Assembly (NCBI GenBank): GCA_022447025.1
Contig: JAKUUL010000008.1
Location: 1-36,268, forward strand
DNA length: 36,268 bases
Direction: 5' to 3'
Origin: SAR86 cluster bacterium
GTDB lineage: Bacteria; Pseudomonadota; Gammaproteobacteria; Magnimaribacterales; Magnimaribacteraceae
Below are positions 19,078-30,006 of the stretch, in pieces (position 1 is the stretch's first letter; every line of letters starts with the position of its first letter). Below the pieces are notes generated by a model. It was not told the origin of the DNA, did no database searches, and saw nothing but the letters and a program-made list of their open reading frames with translations. Made by a program: the position numbers and the translations under genes.

Positions 19078-20532
19078 ATGTATAAACAAGCTATGAAAAT
19101 TTTGATTAAAACTTTAGTTGTAACAGTTGTAATAAGTCTTATGCCAATTGTTATTAGTGAATTAGCTCCTGAGTACGATGGTTTTAATTTAGAGGCAGCT
19201 GATGACACTAAAAAGAAGAAGACAAGAAAAAGAGTCAAACTACCAAGCAAGAAAGCGCAAAAGCTTTTACAAACAGTACAGCCTTTTTTAGAAGAGGAGA
19301 TGTGGGATGAGGCAATTGAAATGCTTGCTGTTATCGGAACAGACCCCAAGTTTACTGAGACTGATAGAGCCAGAATGCATTGGTATTTTGGCTACATTTA
19401 TTTTGCTCAGGAAAAATATGATCTTGCAATCGTTGAATATGAAAACCTCCTCGCATCTGAAGGCTCAGACTTTAAATTACAGAATCAGGCTAGATTTTCT
19501 TTAGCTCAACTAGCGTTCATTAAAGAAGACTATAGAAAGTCGATTAAATACTTACTTGCGTGGATAGAGGAAGAAGATGAACCAAGCTCTCAAGGTTACT
19601 CTCTTATTGCAACTGCTTATTTTCAGCTAGAAGATTTTAGAAACGCCAGAACCTTTATTGAAACAGCTATAGAGCTAGCAGAGAGCAGAGATATACCCAT
19701 AAAGGTTATCGATGAAGAGACGGGCGAAGAAGTCGAGACAGGAGAGACCAAAAAAGCTGTGGCTAGAGAAAATGATTATTTATTGAAGATAGCTGTCTAC
19801 AGTGAGCTAAAAGAAGACCTAGACGTCCTTCCAATATATAAGATTCTAGCCGTTAATTTTCCTAAGAAAAGGTATTGGGTAGGCTTATCCCAGCTTTATG
19901 GCCAAAAAGATCGGTTTTTAGATCAATTGGGTGCTCTTGAAGCCGCACACGAAGATAGGTTGTTAGATAAACAAAGAGAATATGTGGCCTTAGGTCAGCT
20001 ACTATTTATGCATCAAAACCCTCATAAAGCGGCCCAAGTAATGGAATATGGTTTTAAAAATGATTTTATCAAGGAAGAAGAAAAAACATTAAAAGCCTTG
20101 GCTCAATACTGGCATGCTGCTAAAGAATTAAAAAAAGCTAAACCTGCTTATGAGAAGGCAGCAAGTAAGTCTAAAGAAGGAGAGCTTTACATATTCTTAG
20201 GTCAGGTGCATTTTGGCTTAGATGAATTTTCAGGAGCTGAAAAAGCAATTAGAGCGGGGATAAAAAAAGGAAAGCTTAAAGATGAGGCAAATGCCCATAT
20301 GCTCCTTGGTCAAGTTCTATTTGAGTATCAGAAATGGGATGAAGCTATATCTTCCTTTAGAAAGTGTATAGATGTTGCAGAAAAGCAATATAGCGATAAG
20401 AAGGAAGCTCAGAAGAAAAAGAAGAAGAAAATCCAAGACCAAGCTAGGAAATGGATCACCTACACAGAAGGTGAAGAGGAAAGAGTACAAGCACTTATCT
20501 TAAAGAAAAAAGCTTTAGGTCTAGGTTCTTAG
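19078..20532 (+). CDS. TPR-repeat protein associated with the TonB2 operon
   Basis: N-terminal signal/TM segment, repeated TPR-like helices (WYFGYIYFAQEKYDLAIVEYENLL; MLLGQVLFEYQKWDEAISSFRKCI), Lys-rich segments. Confidence 0.85.
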   Translation: MYKQAMKILIKTLVVTVVISLMPIVISELAPEYDGFNLEAADDTKKKKTRKRVKLPSKKAQKLLQTVQPFLEEEMWDEAIEMLAVIGTDPKFTETDRARMHWYFGYIYFAQEKYDLAIVEYENLLASEGSDFKLQNQARFSLAQLAFIKEDYRKSIKYLLAWIEEEDEPSSQGYSLIATAYFQLEDFRNARTFIETAIELAESRDIPIKVIDEETGEEVETGETKKAVARENDYLLKIAVYSELKEDLDVLPIYKILAVNFPKKRYWVGLSQLYGQKDRFLDQLGALEAAHEDRLLDKQREYVALGQLLFMHQNPHKAAQVMEYGFKNDFIKEEEKTLKALAQYWHAAKELKKAKPAYEKAASKSKEGELYIFLGQVHFGLDEFSGAEKAIRAGIKKGKLKDEANAHMLLGQVLFEYQKWDEAISSFRKCIDVAEKQYSDKKEAQKKKKKKIQDQARKWITYTEGEEERVQALILKKKALGLGS

Positions 20533-20536
20533 TAGG

Positions 20537-21019
20537 CTACTTCCTTTTATACTCTAGAAAGCAGTATTTAATATCTTGATCGAGGTCTCTTTTATCTTGT
20601 CTAGATAATTCCTTCCAGTCACTTAAATTCCAATTAGGAAAGAAAGCATCTCCTTTAACTTTAATATCAATTTTAGTTAGATACATCTTTGTTGCGAGCG
20701 GGAGAAATTCTTCATAGACTTTTTCACCACCTATAATAAATACTTCATCAGAATAAGAAGAAGCTATTTCTAAGGCCTCCTTTCTATTACTAACTTCTTT
20801 TACTCCTTCTAGCTTTTTAGGGTTTTTAGTCATGACGATATTAAGTCTGTTGGGTAATGGCCTTCCTATGGACTCATAAGTTTTCCGACCCATTACAACA
20901 GAACATCCCTCAGTTTTATTTCTAAAATGCTTTAAGTCCTCTTTTAGAGTCCAAGGGATCTTGCCGTCTTTACCAATGACCCCTTCTTCAGCAAAAGCAG
21001 CTATTAATGATATTTTCAA
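20537..21019 (-). CDS. folA: dihydrofolate reductase
   Basis: ISLIAAFAEEGVIGKDGKIPWTLKEDLKHFRNKT; VVMGRKTYESIGRPLPNRLNIV; VFIIGGEKVYEEFLP. Confidence 0.95.
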   Translation of the reverse strand: MKISLIAAFAEEGVIGKDGKIPWTLKEDLKHFRNKTEGCSVVMGRKTYESIGRPLPNRLNIVMTKNPKKLEGVKEVSNRKEALEIASSYSDEVFIIGGEKVYEEFLPLATKMYLTKIDIKVKGDAFFPNWNLSDWKELSRQDKRDLDQDIKYCFLEYKRK

Positions 21020-21020
21020 T

Positions 21021-21815
21021 TTAAACAGCTATAGGAGCAGAAATATGCGGATGTGATTCATAATCTTCTAGAGAAAAGTCCTCATATTCAATATCAAGGA
21101 CATTTTTTATATCTTTAGTAATACTCATTTTAGGAAGAGGGAAGGGTTGTCTTTTTAATTGTTCATCTACTTGATCAAGGTGATTTAAGTAAAGGTGTGC
21201 ATCTCCTAGTGTATGAACAAATTCTCCAGGCTTTAATCCAGTTACTTTGGCCATCATTAGCACCAACAAAGCATAAGAGGCAATGTTAAAGGGTACTCCT
21301 AGAAATATGTCTGCACTTCTTTGATATAGCTGACAAGAAAGCTTTCCATCAGCAACATAAAACTGAAACATGGCATGGCATGGTGGTAGGGCCATGCTAT
21401 CAATTTGAGAAACATTCCAGGCACTTACTATTAGCCTCCTAGAATCTGGATTAGCCTTTATCTGATTAATAACTTCTGAAATCTGATCTATTGAACTTCC
21501 GTCTTGTGTAGGCCAAGACCTCCACTGAGCTCCATAGACGGGTCCAAGTTCTCCTCGTTCATCAGCCCATTCATCCCAAATACTTACCCCATGTTCGTTT
21601 AGGTAATCTATATTAGTAGAGCCCTTTAAAAACCATAAGAGTTCATAGATTATGGACTTTAGATGAACTTTTTTTGTTGTAACTAAAGGGAAGCCTTCTT
21701 CAAGGTTAAAACGCATTTGATAACCAAATACACTTAGGGTACCCGTTCCCGTTCTGTCACCTTTCTCAGTTCCAGACTCTCGAACATATTTCATTAAATC
21801 AAGATATTGTTTCAT
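21021..21815 (-). CDS. thyA: thymidylate synthase
   Basis: [54 protein letters not shown]. Confidence 0.97.
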   Translation of the reverse strand: MKQYLDLMKYVRESGTEKGDRTGTGTLSVFGYQMRFNLEEGFPLVTTKKVHLKSIIYELLWFLKGSTNIDYLNEHGVSIWDEWADERGELGPVYGAQWRSWPTQDGSSIDQISEVINQIKANPDSRRLIVSAWNVSQIDSMALPPCHAMFQFYVADGKLSCQLYQRSADIFLGVPFNIASYALLVLMMAKVTGLKPGEFVHTLGDAHLYLNHLDQVDEQLKRQPFPLPKMSITKDIKNVLDIEYEDFSLEDYESHPHISAPIAV

Positions 21816-22590
21816 CCTTTTTTACAACTTTTCTGTATGAATAAAATAATAACATGAGCCCGATTACTATCATTGGAATAGAAAGAATCTGCCCTCTAGA
21901 TATTGACTCAAATAAATCAAAGCCTATATGGGCATCAGGTTCTCTAAAGGCTTCAGTAAAACTTCTGATAACTCCATAACCAATTAGAAACATAGAAGAC
22001 ACTGCCATACGCGGTCTAGGTTTCTTGGAATACCACAGCATAAATAATAAAAGAACTATACCTTCTCCCACTGCTTGATATAACTGAGAGGCATGTCTAA
22101 CTAACCCCAATGGATCAGAAGGAAAAACAACGCCCCAAGATACTTCTGTAGGCCTTCCCAGCAATTCGGAGTTTAAAAAGTTGCCTATTCGGACAGTGCC
22201 AAGCCCTATGGGTACATAAGGTGCTATAAAATCCATGACTTCAAAGAATTTAAAACCCCACTGTTTACTTAATAGAAAACAGGATATTAATACGCCTAAA
22301 AGGCCTCCATGAAAGGACATTCCACCCTGCCAAAAATAAAATAGAGAAAGAGGATCTGCCATTAATTGACCCGTATTATAGAAAAACATATAACCAGTTC
22401 GACCCCCTATAACAGCACCTAGTAGGCCGTAAAACATTAGATTCTCTAATTGTTCTTTAGAGAATTTGGATAAATTCCTAGAAGCTAAAAAGTAAATGAG
22501 TCCAAAAGCAACTACCCAGGTTATGCCATACCACCTTATGGCAAGGGGGCCGATTTGGAATGCAATGGGATCAATTTCTGGAAGAATCAT
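21799..22590 (-). CDS. lgt: prolipoprotein diacylglyceryl transferase
   Basis: [39 protein letters not shown]; overlaps thyA by 17 nt. Confidence 0.95.
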   Translation of the reverse strand: MILPEIDPIAFQIGPLAIRWYGITWVVAFGLIYFLASRNLSKFSKEQLENLMFYGLLGAVIGGRTGYMFFYNTGQLMADPLSLFYFWQGGMSFHGGLLGVLISCFLLSKQWGFKFFEVMDFIAPYVPIGLGTVRIGNFLNSELLGRPTEVSWGVVFPSDPLGLVRHASQLYQAVGEGIVLLLFMLWYSKKPRPRMAVSSMFLIGYGVIRSFTEAFREPDAHIGFDLFESISRGQILSIPMIVIGLMLLFYSYRKVVKKDETIS

Positions 22591-24338
22591 TATGGCTGTC
22601 TTAATTCCTCTACCATTGAAGAAACCTCTTTAGGAGGGGCTGAAGTTAAAGAAGAAACTATCAAAGAAACAGAAACATTTATTAACATTCCAACAAAACC
22701 TATTCCTTCAGGAGAAATACCAAATAACCAATTGTCAGATGTGTTTAGTTCAGGCGCTAAGAATTTAAAGTAAATGATATATCCCGCAGTAAAGATCAAA
22801 CCAATAAGCATACCTGAGATAGCACCTTCCTTATTGAGTCTTTTTGAGAATATTCCTAACAGTAAAACTGGAAATAAAGTAGACGCAGCTAGACCAAAAG
22901 CAAATGCAACAACCTGAGCTACAAAAGCAGGGGGGTAGATGCCAAATAATCCAGCTATTCCTATAGCAAACGCTGTGGCTAATCGGCTATACAGCAACTC
23001 CTGTTTTTCACTAATTCTAGGCATAAAGGTTTTCTTAAGTAAATCATGAGAAATTGCTGAGGAGATAGTAATTAACAATCCAGCTGCAGTAGACAGGGCT
23101 GCAGCCACACCGCCTGCAGCAACTAATGCGATTACCCAAAAAGGCAGCTTGGCTATTTCAGGATTAGCTAAGACAATAATATCTCTATCAATATAAACCT
23201 CATTTTCGTTGCTAAAATCTGGTTCATTTAAAACCAGCCTTTCTCCGGAGCTTCCCTCTCCATCAATATAAATAGGCTTAACCCCATCAAGTGCATTTCC
23301 AGAAGAATACCGAATCAAACCATCCGAGTTTTTATCTTTCCAAGCTATAAGGCCGATAGTTTCCCAATTTTGAAACCACTGAGGCGAATTGGAATATTCA
23401 GTATCCTGAATAGAGTCTATGAGATTCATTCTTGCGAAAGCAGATACTGCAGGTGCGGTGGTGTATAGAAGTGCAATAAAGATTAAAGCATAGCCGGCTG
23501 ATTTTCTGGCAGCTCTAAAGCTGGGAACTGTGAAGAACCTTACTATGACATGAGGAAGGCCTGCTGTTCCTACCATTAAGGCAGCAGTAATACAGAAAAC
23601 ATCTATTTTACTTTTGGTATTTTCAGTATAGGCAGTGAAGCCTAAGTCAGTGGTGACTTTATCCAACTTATCTAATAAGAACTCAGGACTTCCAGCTAAT
23701 GTACTTCCAAAACCCAACTGCGGTATCGGGTTATTTGTCATTATTATTGAAATGTAAATGGCAGGTACAAGATAAGCAAAAATTAAAACTGTGTATTGGG
23801 CTACTTGAGTGTAAGTTATTCCTTTCATGCCTCCCCAAACTGCATAAACAAAAACAATTCCCATTCCTATCAGAACGCCCAGGTTTATATCCACCTCAAG
23901 GAAACGAGAAAAGACTATACCCACACCCCTCATCTGTCCGGCAATATAGGTAAAAGAAATAAAGATTAGACATAAAACAGCAACCACCCTCGCTGTATTT
24001 GAGTAGTACCTTTCACCAATAAAGTCAGGTACGGTAAATTGTCCAAATTTTCTTAAATAAGGTGCAAGAAGCAGAGCCAATAATACATATCCTCCAGTCC
24101 AGCCCATTAGATAAACAGAACCGTCTTTACCAAGAAAAGCTATTAATCCAGCCATAGATAAGAATGAAGCGGCAGACATCCAGTCGGCTGCTGTGGCCAT
24201 GCCGTTTACTATGGGATTAACACCCTTTCCTGCTACATAAAAATCTGAAGTGGATTTAGCTCTGGATTTGAAGGCAATTAAAATATAAACGGCAAAGCTC
24301 ATGCCCACCATTACAAAAGTCCATTCTTGTACTGTCAT
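22590..24338 (-). CDS. sodium:solute symporter large subunit (SSS family, VC_2705-like)
   Basis: SSS motifs (TSDFYVAGKGVNPIVNGMATAADWMSAASFLSMAGLI; GLPHVIVRFFTVPS); paired with a DUF4212 small subunit. Confidence 0.92.
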   Translation of the reverse strand: MTVQEWTFVMVGMSFAVYILIAFKSRAKSTSDFYVAGKGVNPIVNGMATAADWMSAASFLSMAGLIAFLGKDGSVYLMGWTGGYVLLALLLAPYLRKFGQFTVPDFIGERYYSNTARVVAVLCLIFISFTYIAGQMRGVGIVFSRFLEVDINLGVLIGMGIVFVYAVWGGMKGITYTQVAQYTVLIFAYLVPAIYISIIMTNNPIPQLGFGSTLAGSPEFLLDKLDKVTTDLGFTAYTENTKSKIDVFCITAALMVGTAGLPHVIVRFFTVPSFRAARKSAGYALIFIALLYTTAPAVSAFARMNLIDSIQDTEYSNSPQWFQNWETIGLIAWKDKNSDGLIRYSSGNALDGVKPIYIDGEGSSGERLVLNEPDFSNENEVYIDRDIIVLANPEIAKLPFWVIALVAAGGVAAALSTAAGLLITISSAISHDLLKKTFMPRISEKQELLYSRLATAFAIGIAGLFGIYPPAFVAQVVAFAFGLAASTLFPVLLLGIFSKRLNKEGAISGMLIGLIFTAGYIIYFKFLAPELNTSDNWLFGISPEGIGFVGMLINVSVSLIVSSLTSAPPKEVSSMVEELRQP

Positions 24339-24592
24339 TAGGAGTCCTTTTTGTCTCTTTCTTCAGAAACCTTCTTATCTAGTCTACCCATTAGGAAAAC
24401 ATAGGTAAAAATGAGGAGTATGAAGACATAAATGCTTCCTTGTTGTGCAAACCAGAAGCCTAATTTAAAGCCACCAATCCTAAATTGATCTAACCAATCA
24501 GAAAGTAAAATGCCAAAGCCGAAAGAGACAATAAACCAGATAGTTAAAAGGCAAAATAATATTTTAAGATTAGCTTTCCAGTAGTAATCCAT
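24338..24592 (-). CDS. DUF4212 sodium:solute symporter small subunit
   Basis: 84-aa two-TM protein (YYWKANLKILFCLLTIWFIVSFGFGILLSDWLD...GFWFAQQGSIYVFILLIFTYVFLM) directly upstream of the large subunit. Confidence 0.92.
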   Translation of the reverse strand: MDYYWKANLKILFCLLTIWFIVSFGFGILLSDWLDQFRIGGFKLGFWFAQQGSIYVFILLIFTYVFLMGRLDKKVSEERDKKDS

Positions 24593-24602
24593 TAACTGAA
24601 TT

Positions 24603-25430
24603 TTATCTTAGAAGTAAGTTAAGTCCCATAATCATTAATAGTACTGCAAAACCCAACCTTAATTTTTTTTGTTTTATTCTGTGTGCCGCTCTAACTCCTA
24701 CTATGGCGCTCCAAGCGCTAGCTAATCCCACTACGATGGCGGCCGGAAGATATACATAACCCACTGAAAAATCAGGGAGGTTTGAAATACTTGATCCCAC
24801 AATCATATATGAAATTGAACCAGAAAAAGCTATAGGGATGCCGCAGGCCGCTGATGTACCAATAGCTTGTTTCATTTGTAATCCTCTGTGATAAAAATAA
24901 GGTACAGAAAATACACCTCCACCGATGCCAAAAATTCCGGAAAACCACCCTATGCCGCTCCCGACAAGAACGGGGCCTATCACATTAGTTTTAGGGTTCT
25001 GTGAAGGCGGAGGAAATTCAAAAGCCATCTGAATAGATATTAAAACCAGAAAGATTGCCACGAGAACTTGGAGTGTTGAGCTCGCAATATAACTTGCAGT
25101 CAATGCTCCTAAGGCAGCGCCTACGCAGATACTCGGAACTATTACCCTTAGGACATTCCGGATAACAGCTTTTCGTTTATTGTGAGAATAAGTAGAGGCC
25201 AAAGAACTAAAAGCTATGACACCCAAGGATGTTCCCAAAACTGTATGTGCTAAAACCCCTTCAGGGACTCCCACTATGTTTTTAAAAATAGCAAAAAAAA
25301 CTGGGATGATGATAATCCCTCCTCCTATCCCAAAGAGTCCTGCTAAAATACCGGAAAAAATTCCCAGTAAGAAATATAAAAAAAGTTCTATTAACACGAA
25401 AGAGACATCATTATCGCTTATAGCCGACAT
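24603..25430 (-). CDS. TauE/SafE family sulfite exporter-like permease (TSUP)
   Basis: Two TSUP repeats: GILAGLFGIGGGIIIIPVFF and GIGWFSGIFGIGGGVFSVPYFY. Confidence 0.93.
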   Translation of the reverse strand: MSAISDNDVSFVLIELFLYFLLGIFSGILAGLFGIGGGIIIIPVFFAIFKNIVGVPEGVLAHTVLGTSLGVIAFSSLASTYSHNKRKAVIRNVLRVIVPSICVGAALGALTASYIASSTLQVLVAIFLVLISIQMAFEFPPPSQNPKTNVIGPVLVGSGIGWFSGIFGIGGGVFSVPYFYHRGLQMKQAIGTSAACGIPIAFSGSISYMIVGSSISNLPDFSVGYVYLPAAIVVGLASAWSAIVGVRAAHRIKQKKLRLGFAVLLMIMGLNLLLR

Positions 25431-25475
25431 AATAAGAACCAGAAATTAACTCCATAAAGAAATTTTTAGTACAAG

Positions 25476-26243
25476 ATGTGTTTAATAGTTTTTTCTTATC
25501 AAGAAAATAAAGAAAACTCAAAAGCCTTTCCTGGATCCTTAATCTTGGCAGCCAATAGGGATGAGTATTACGAAAGGCCCACTAAGAGTATGCATTGGTG
25601 GGAGCCAGAAAAAATACTTGCTGGAAAGGACTTACAGGCGGGAGGAACTTGGTTAGCCGTATCTGATGATGGAAGATTTGCTGCTATTACTAACTATAAA
25701 GAACTTATAAATGGGAAGGCAGACCTAAAAACCAGGGGAGAGTTGGTATCTAATTACATTACCTCTAAAGGGTTATCTTCCATAGACTATTTAGAAAACA
25801 TTAAAGGAATAAATTACGCAGGTTTTAATTTATTGTTGGGCGATAAGGAAGGTATTCATTACTTCTCAAATAGGACTGAAGAGATAGATAAGCTTGAACC
25901 GGGAATCCATGCTGTAGGTAACTTGCTACTAAACTCACAAACAAAAAAATCTATAAAAGTTAAGAATCAATTCAAAGAACTGTTACAAACCAATCCAGAC
26001 GAAGTTGCACTAATGGAATTTATGAAACGAGACTCAGGCGACTTATCTGACCTTGATATGGCTGGATTTAAAGAAACTGAACATGAAGAAATTCCTTATA
26101 GATTTATCAAATCGGATGTTTATGGCACAAGATGCACAACTCTTTTAACTATTAACCCTAATGGAAAATATAGAATAACAGAACAAAACTATTCAAAAAG
26201 AGGGGATAAAACTAGAAAAATATCCCACGAGATTATTACCTAG
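25476..26243 (+). CDS. NRDE/TANGO2 family protein
   Basis: MCLIVFSYQ...LILAANRDEYYERPT (NRDE motif); GGTWLAVSDDGRFAAITNYKE. Confidence 0.93.
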   Translation: MCLIVFSYQENKENSKAFPGSLILAANRDEYYERPTKSMHWWEPEKILAGKDLQAGGTWLAVSDDGRFAAITNYKELINGKADLKTRGELVSNYITSKGLSSIDYLENIKGINYAGFNLLLGDKEGIHYFSNRTEEIDKLEPGIHAVGNLLLNSQTKKSIKVKNQFKELLQTNPDEVALMEFMKRDSGDLSDLDMAGFKETEHEEIPYRFIKSDVYGTRCTTLLTINPNGKYRITEQNYSKRGDKTRKISHEIIT

Positions 26244-26724
26244 AGATAAGTTTATTGTATTCAGGTAGAAGATGGATTAAAGCCTGTCGATAAACTTCTT
26301 TTTTAAAGGGAACAACAGTCTCAAGTGGATACCAGTAGCTTGACCAAACCCACTCATCAAATTCTATTGGTCTTGAGGCGTGTAGATTTATCTTAGTGTC
26401 GTCAGAAAGCAGTCTAGCTAAAAACCATTTTTGTTTTTGACCCTTATAAACATTTCTTCTGAAATACTTAGGCCTTTTATCTCTTGGTACGTCGTACTTA
26501 AACCAATCCTTTGTCTCAAATATAATCTCAATATCTTGTTCTTCCAGACCCACTTCTTCTTTAGTCTCTCTAAGAACTGCTTCAAGAGGAGACTCTCCCT
26601 GGTCTATACCGCCTTGAGGGAACTGCCATCCATCATGGTCTATTCTTTGACACCACAAGACCCTATTCAAAGGCCCTACAATCACAGCTGCTACGCAAGG
26701 CCTATATTCTTCTTGTGAAGACAA
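26236..26724 (-). CDS. rppH: RNA pyrophosphohydrolase (Nudix)
   Basis: Nudix box GGIDQGESPLEAVLRETKEEVGLEE; QKQKWFLARLLS; SYWYPLETVVPFKKEVYRQAL. Confidence 0.93.
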   Translation of the reverse strand: MSSQEEYRPCVAAVIVGPLNRVLWCQRIDHDGWQFPQGGIDQGESPLEAVLRETKEEVGLEEQDIEIIFETKDWFKYDVPRDKRPKYFRRNVYKGQKQKWFLARLLSDDTKINLHASRPIEFDEWVWSSYWYPLETVVPFKKEVYRQALIHLLPEYNKLISR

Positions 26725-26747
26725 CTCTTCTTAACTCCAATATTTTT

Positions 26748-29603
26748 CTAGCTAAATTCTTCCATGGAAGGGCAGTTACAGAGTAAGTTTCTATCACCAT
26801 AAACATTATCAACCCTGCTAACTGGGCACCAATACTTATTATTTCTTAAGCTATCAACAGGATAAGCTGCTTCTGATCGCGAATAGGGATGGTCCCATTC
26901 ATCAGCAGAAACCTGCTCTGCTGAATGCGGAGCATTCTTTAACATATTGTCTTGTATATCTAAATCACCCACTTCAACTCGCTTAATTTCTTTTCTAATT
27001 TCTATCATTGCTTCACAAAATCTATCCAGTTCTGCTTTAGATTCACTCTCAGTAGGTTCTATCATTAAGGTACCGGCCACAGGCCAAGACATGGTCGGAG
27101 CGTGAAAGCCGTAATCAATTAGCCTTTTAGCAATATCTTCGACTTCAATATCTGCACTTTCTTTAAAACTTCTCACATCAATGATGCATTCATGCGCAAC
27201 CAAGTCATTTTCTCCTTTATAAAGAACTTTAAAATGGTTTTTAAGGCGATGGGCTATATAGTTGGCGTTTAGGATGGCAGCTTGTGAAGCTTCTTTTAAT
27301 CCAGAAGCACCCATCATTTTGATGTACATCCAGCTAATTGGAAGGATGCTGGCACTTCCCCATTCAGTTGCACTCACAGGACCTACTGGGGAATCTTCAA
27401 GATGATTTCCAGGTAGAAAATCTTTTAAATGTTCAGCTACACCTATGGGCCCAACTCCGGGGCCACCACCACCATGAGGTATGCAGAAAGTTTTATGCAA
27501 ATTTAAATGAGAAACGTCACCGCCAAATTCGCCTGGGTAACATAAACCAATCATGGCATTTAGGTTTGCGCCATCTATATAAACCTGACCCCCGTGTTTG
27601 TGTACGACTTCACAAACCTTTCTTACATTTGTTTCAAATACACCATGGGTAGAGGGGTAGGTGATCATGATAGAAGAAAGATTATTTGAGTTTTCTTTGG
27701 CTTTTTCTTGTAAATCAGTTAAATCAATATTGCCTTCTTTATCACAGTTAATAGGAATGATCTTCATACCAACCATCTGAGCGGATGCTGGATTTGTTCC
27801 ATGTGCAGACATGGGTATTAGGCAGATATTTCTATCATTATCTCCTCTGCTTCTATGAAAAGCATCTATTGCCAGAAGGCCAGCATATTCTCCTTGCGAA
27901 CCTGCGTTTGGCTGCAAAGACACCTTTGAGTAACCCGTAATATTTACTAGTTGTTCTTCTAATTCATCAATTAATTGCTTATAGCCTTTGGTTTGGTTTT
28001 CGGGTGCAAATGGATGAATAGAAGAAAATTCTGGCCAACTGACAGGCAACATTTCTGAAGTAGAATTTAGCTTCATGGTACAAGAACCCAGAGGAATCAT
28101 GGCTCTATCAAGTGCGATGTCCTTCTCGTAGAGTCTTTTTATGTAACGCAACATTTCCGTTTCCGTACGGTAAGTATTGAAAACAGGATGTTGGAGATAC
28201 TTGCTAGTTCGCAAAAGGGCTTTAGGGATCGAGCTAGTTTCTTCTTTAGGTTCTTTTACAGACTTAATTGAAAAAACGGAAAGAATATTCTTTAGTACTT
28301 GCTCATCTACACTTTCATCTAAAGAAATACCTATAAAGTTCTTATTTATTTTCCTTAGATTAATACCCTTTTGTGAAGCAGCTTCTAACAAAGAGTCAGT
28401 ATTCTCACCTGAATCAATCGTTATTGTGTCGAAGAAGTGTTTGGTTCTTACCTTAAATCCTTTTTCTTCAAGTGATTTGGCTAACTGAATGGTATGTTTG
28501 TTAACCTCATTAGCTATATTCTTTATACCCTCAGGTCCATGATATACACCATAAAATCCTGCCATAATTGCTAAAAGAGCTTGAGCTGTACAAATATTAC
28601 TAGTGGCCTTTTCTCTTCTTATATGTTGTTCTCTTGTTTGGAGGGCCAATCTGTAAGCCACTTTTCCTTTTTGGTCTATAGAAGCACCTACCAATCTGCC
28701 CGGTAAAAGTCTTTTAAATTCTTCTTTCACAGACATAAAAGCTGCATGTGGGCCTCCATAGCCCATTGGTACACCAAATCTTTGAGAGGAGCCTATAGCA
28801 ATATCTGCTTTGAGTTCGCCTGGGGATTTTAGTAAACATAAAGCCAAAAGGTCTGTGGCTAAAATTACTATGGCATCTTTTTTCTTCGAAAAACCGATTT
28901 CTTCAGAAAAAGAATTGATTTCTCCTTCTGCATTAGGGTACTGGAAAATAGCCCCAAAATAATCTTCTTTTTTACAAGAAGCGGAAGGGCCAATAATTAG
29001 GTTTATATCTAAAGGTTTAGCTCTTGTTTGCATGACTTTAATGGTTTGAGGAAAACACATTTCATCAACAAAGAAGTTATTAGATTTTGATTTAGAAACT
29101 CTCTTGGCCAAAGTCATAGCTTCTGCAGCTGCAGTGGCTTCGTCTAATAATGAAGCGTTTGAAATATCTAAACCAGTTAGATCACTTACCATCGTCTGGA
29201 AGTTTATTAGAGCTTCTAATCTGCCCTGAGAGATTTCCGGTTGATACGGGGTGTAAGAGGTGTACCAACCAGGATTTTCAAATACATTCCTTAAAATAAC
29301 AGTTGGCGTGAGAGTGTTGTAGTAACCCTGTCCAATAAAAGAATGATGCAAGCTATTTTGTGAGGCTATATGTTTTAGTTCTTTTAAAGCTTTCTCTTCA
29401 GAAATTCCTTCATTCAAACTTAAAGGATCGGTATTGAGGATATCTTTGGGTACAACTTTTTTTATAAAATCGTCATAGTTTGAGAAACCAATCTCTTGAA
29501 GCATTTGGTCTCTTTCATTGTCTCCTAGACCAATATGCCTAGTAGAAAATGACTTTAAGGTTGAAGGCTTATCCTGAGGTAGATTTTTTTTAGATTCAGA
29601 CAT
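26748..29603 (-). CDS. gcvP: glycine dehydrogenase (decarboxylating), P protein
   Basis: 951 aa; GCVP motifs ([62 protein letters not shown]). Confidence 0.97.
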   Translation of the reverse strand: MSESKKNLPQDKPSTLKSFSTRHIGLGDNERDQMLQEIGFSNYDDFIKKVVPKDILNTDPLSLNEGISEEKALKELKHIASQNSLHHSFIGQGYYNTLTPTVILRNVFENPGWYTSYTPYQPEISQGRLEALINFQTMVSDLTGLDISNASLLDEATAAAEAMTLAKRVSKSKSNNFFVDEMCFPQTIKVMQTRAKPLDINLIIGPSASCKKEDYFGAIFQYPNAEGEINSFSEEIGFSKKKDAIVILATDLLALCLLKSPGELKADIAIGSSQRFGVPMGYGGPHAAFMSVKEEFKRLLPGRLVGASIDQKGKVAYRLALQTREQHIRREKATSNICTAQALLAIMAGFYGVYHGPEGIKNIANEVNKHTIQLAKSLEEKGFKVRTKHFFDTITIDSGENTDSLLEAASQKGINLRKINKNFIGISLDESVDEQVLKNILSVFSIKSVKEPKEETSSIPKALLRTSKYLQHPVFNTYRTETEMLRYIKRLYEKDIALDRAMIPLGSCTMKLNSTSEMLPVSWPEFSSIHPFAPENQTKGYKQLIDELEEQLVNITGYSKVSLQPNAGSQGEYAGLLAIDAFHRSRGDNDRNICLIPMSAHGTNPASAQMVGMKIIPINCDKEGNIDLTDLQEKAKENSNNLSSIMITYPSTHGVFETNVRKVCEVVHKHGGQVYIDGANLNAMIGLCYPGEFGGDVSHLNLHKTFCIPHGGGGPGVGPIGVAEHLKDFLPGNHLEDSPVGPVSATEWGSASILPISWMYIKMMGASGLKEASQAAILNANYIAHRLKNHFKVLYKGENDLVAHECIIDVRSFKESADIEVEDIAKRLIDYGFHAPTMSWPVAGTLMIEPTESESKAELDRFCEAMIEIRKEIKRVEVGDLDIQDNMLKNAPHSAEQVSADEWDHPYSRSEAAYPVDSLRNNKYWCPVSRVDNVYGDRNLLCNCPSMEEFS

Positions 29604-29607
29604 TCAA

Positions 29608-29994
29608 TTAGTCTTCACATTGCTCGCTGTACTCTTCTGGCGTAAGCAAGTTTTCAAATTCAGAGCTGTCTGTTACTTCTATTTTAAAGAACCAACCCTC
29701 TTCATAAGCTGAAGAGTTTACTATTTCAGGGGAATCTTCCAGAGACGAATTCAAGTCTACTATTTTGCCACTCATAGGAGAGTATACCTCTGAAGCTGCT
29801 TTGACGGATTCAACTACAGCCGCCTCATCTCCTTGGTTGACCTCTGAATCCAATTCCGGTAACTCAACAAAAACTATATCTCCAAGTTGATCTTGAGCAT
29901 AGTCACTAATTCCAACAGTAACTATTCCATCTTCCTCTAATTTTGCCCATTCGTGGCTAGACAAAAATTTATAATTTTCTGGTATATCTTTCAT
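29608..29994 (-). CDS. gcvH: glycine cleavage system H protein
   Basis: VTVGISDYAQDQLGDIVFVELPE; lipoyl-Lys motif VVESVKAASEVYSP. Confidence 0.97.
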   Translation of the reverse strand: MKDIPENYKFLSSHEWAKLEEDGIVTVGISDYAQDQLGDIVFVELPELDSEVNQGDEAAVVESVKAASEVYSPMSGKIVDLNSSLEDSPEIVNSSAYEEGWFFKIEVTDSSEFENLLTPEEYSEQCED

Positions 29995-30006
29995 GAAGCT
30001 TTGTCC

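Noticed and set aside
27338-28488. Plus-strand ORFs of 104 and 103 aa inside gcvP
   Set aside because: Antisense to highly conserved gcvP with no recognisable domains.
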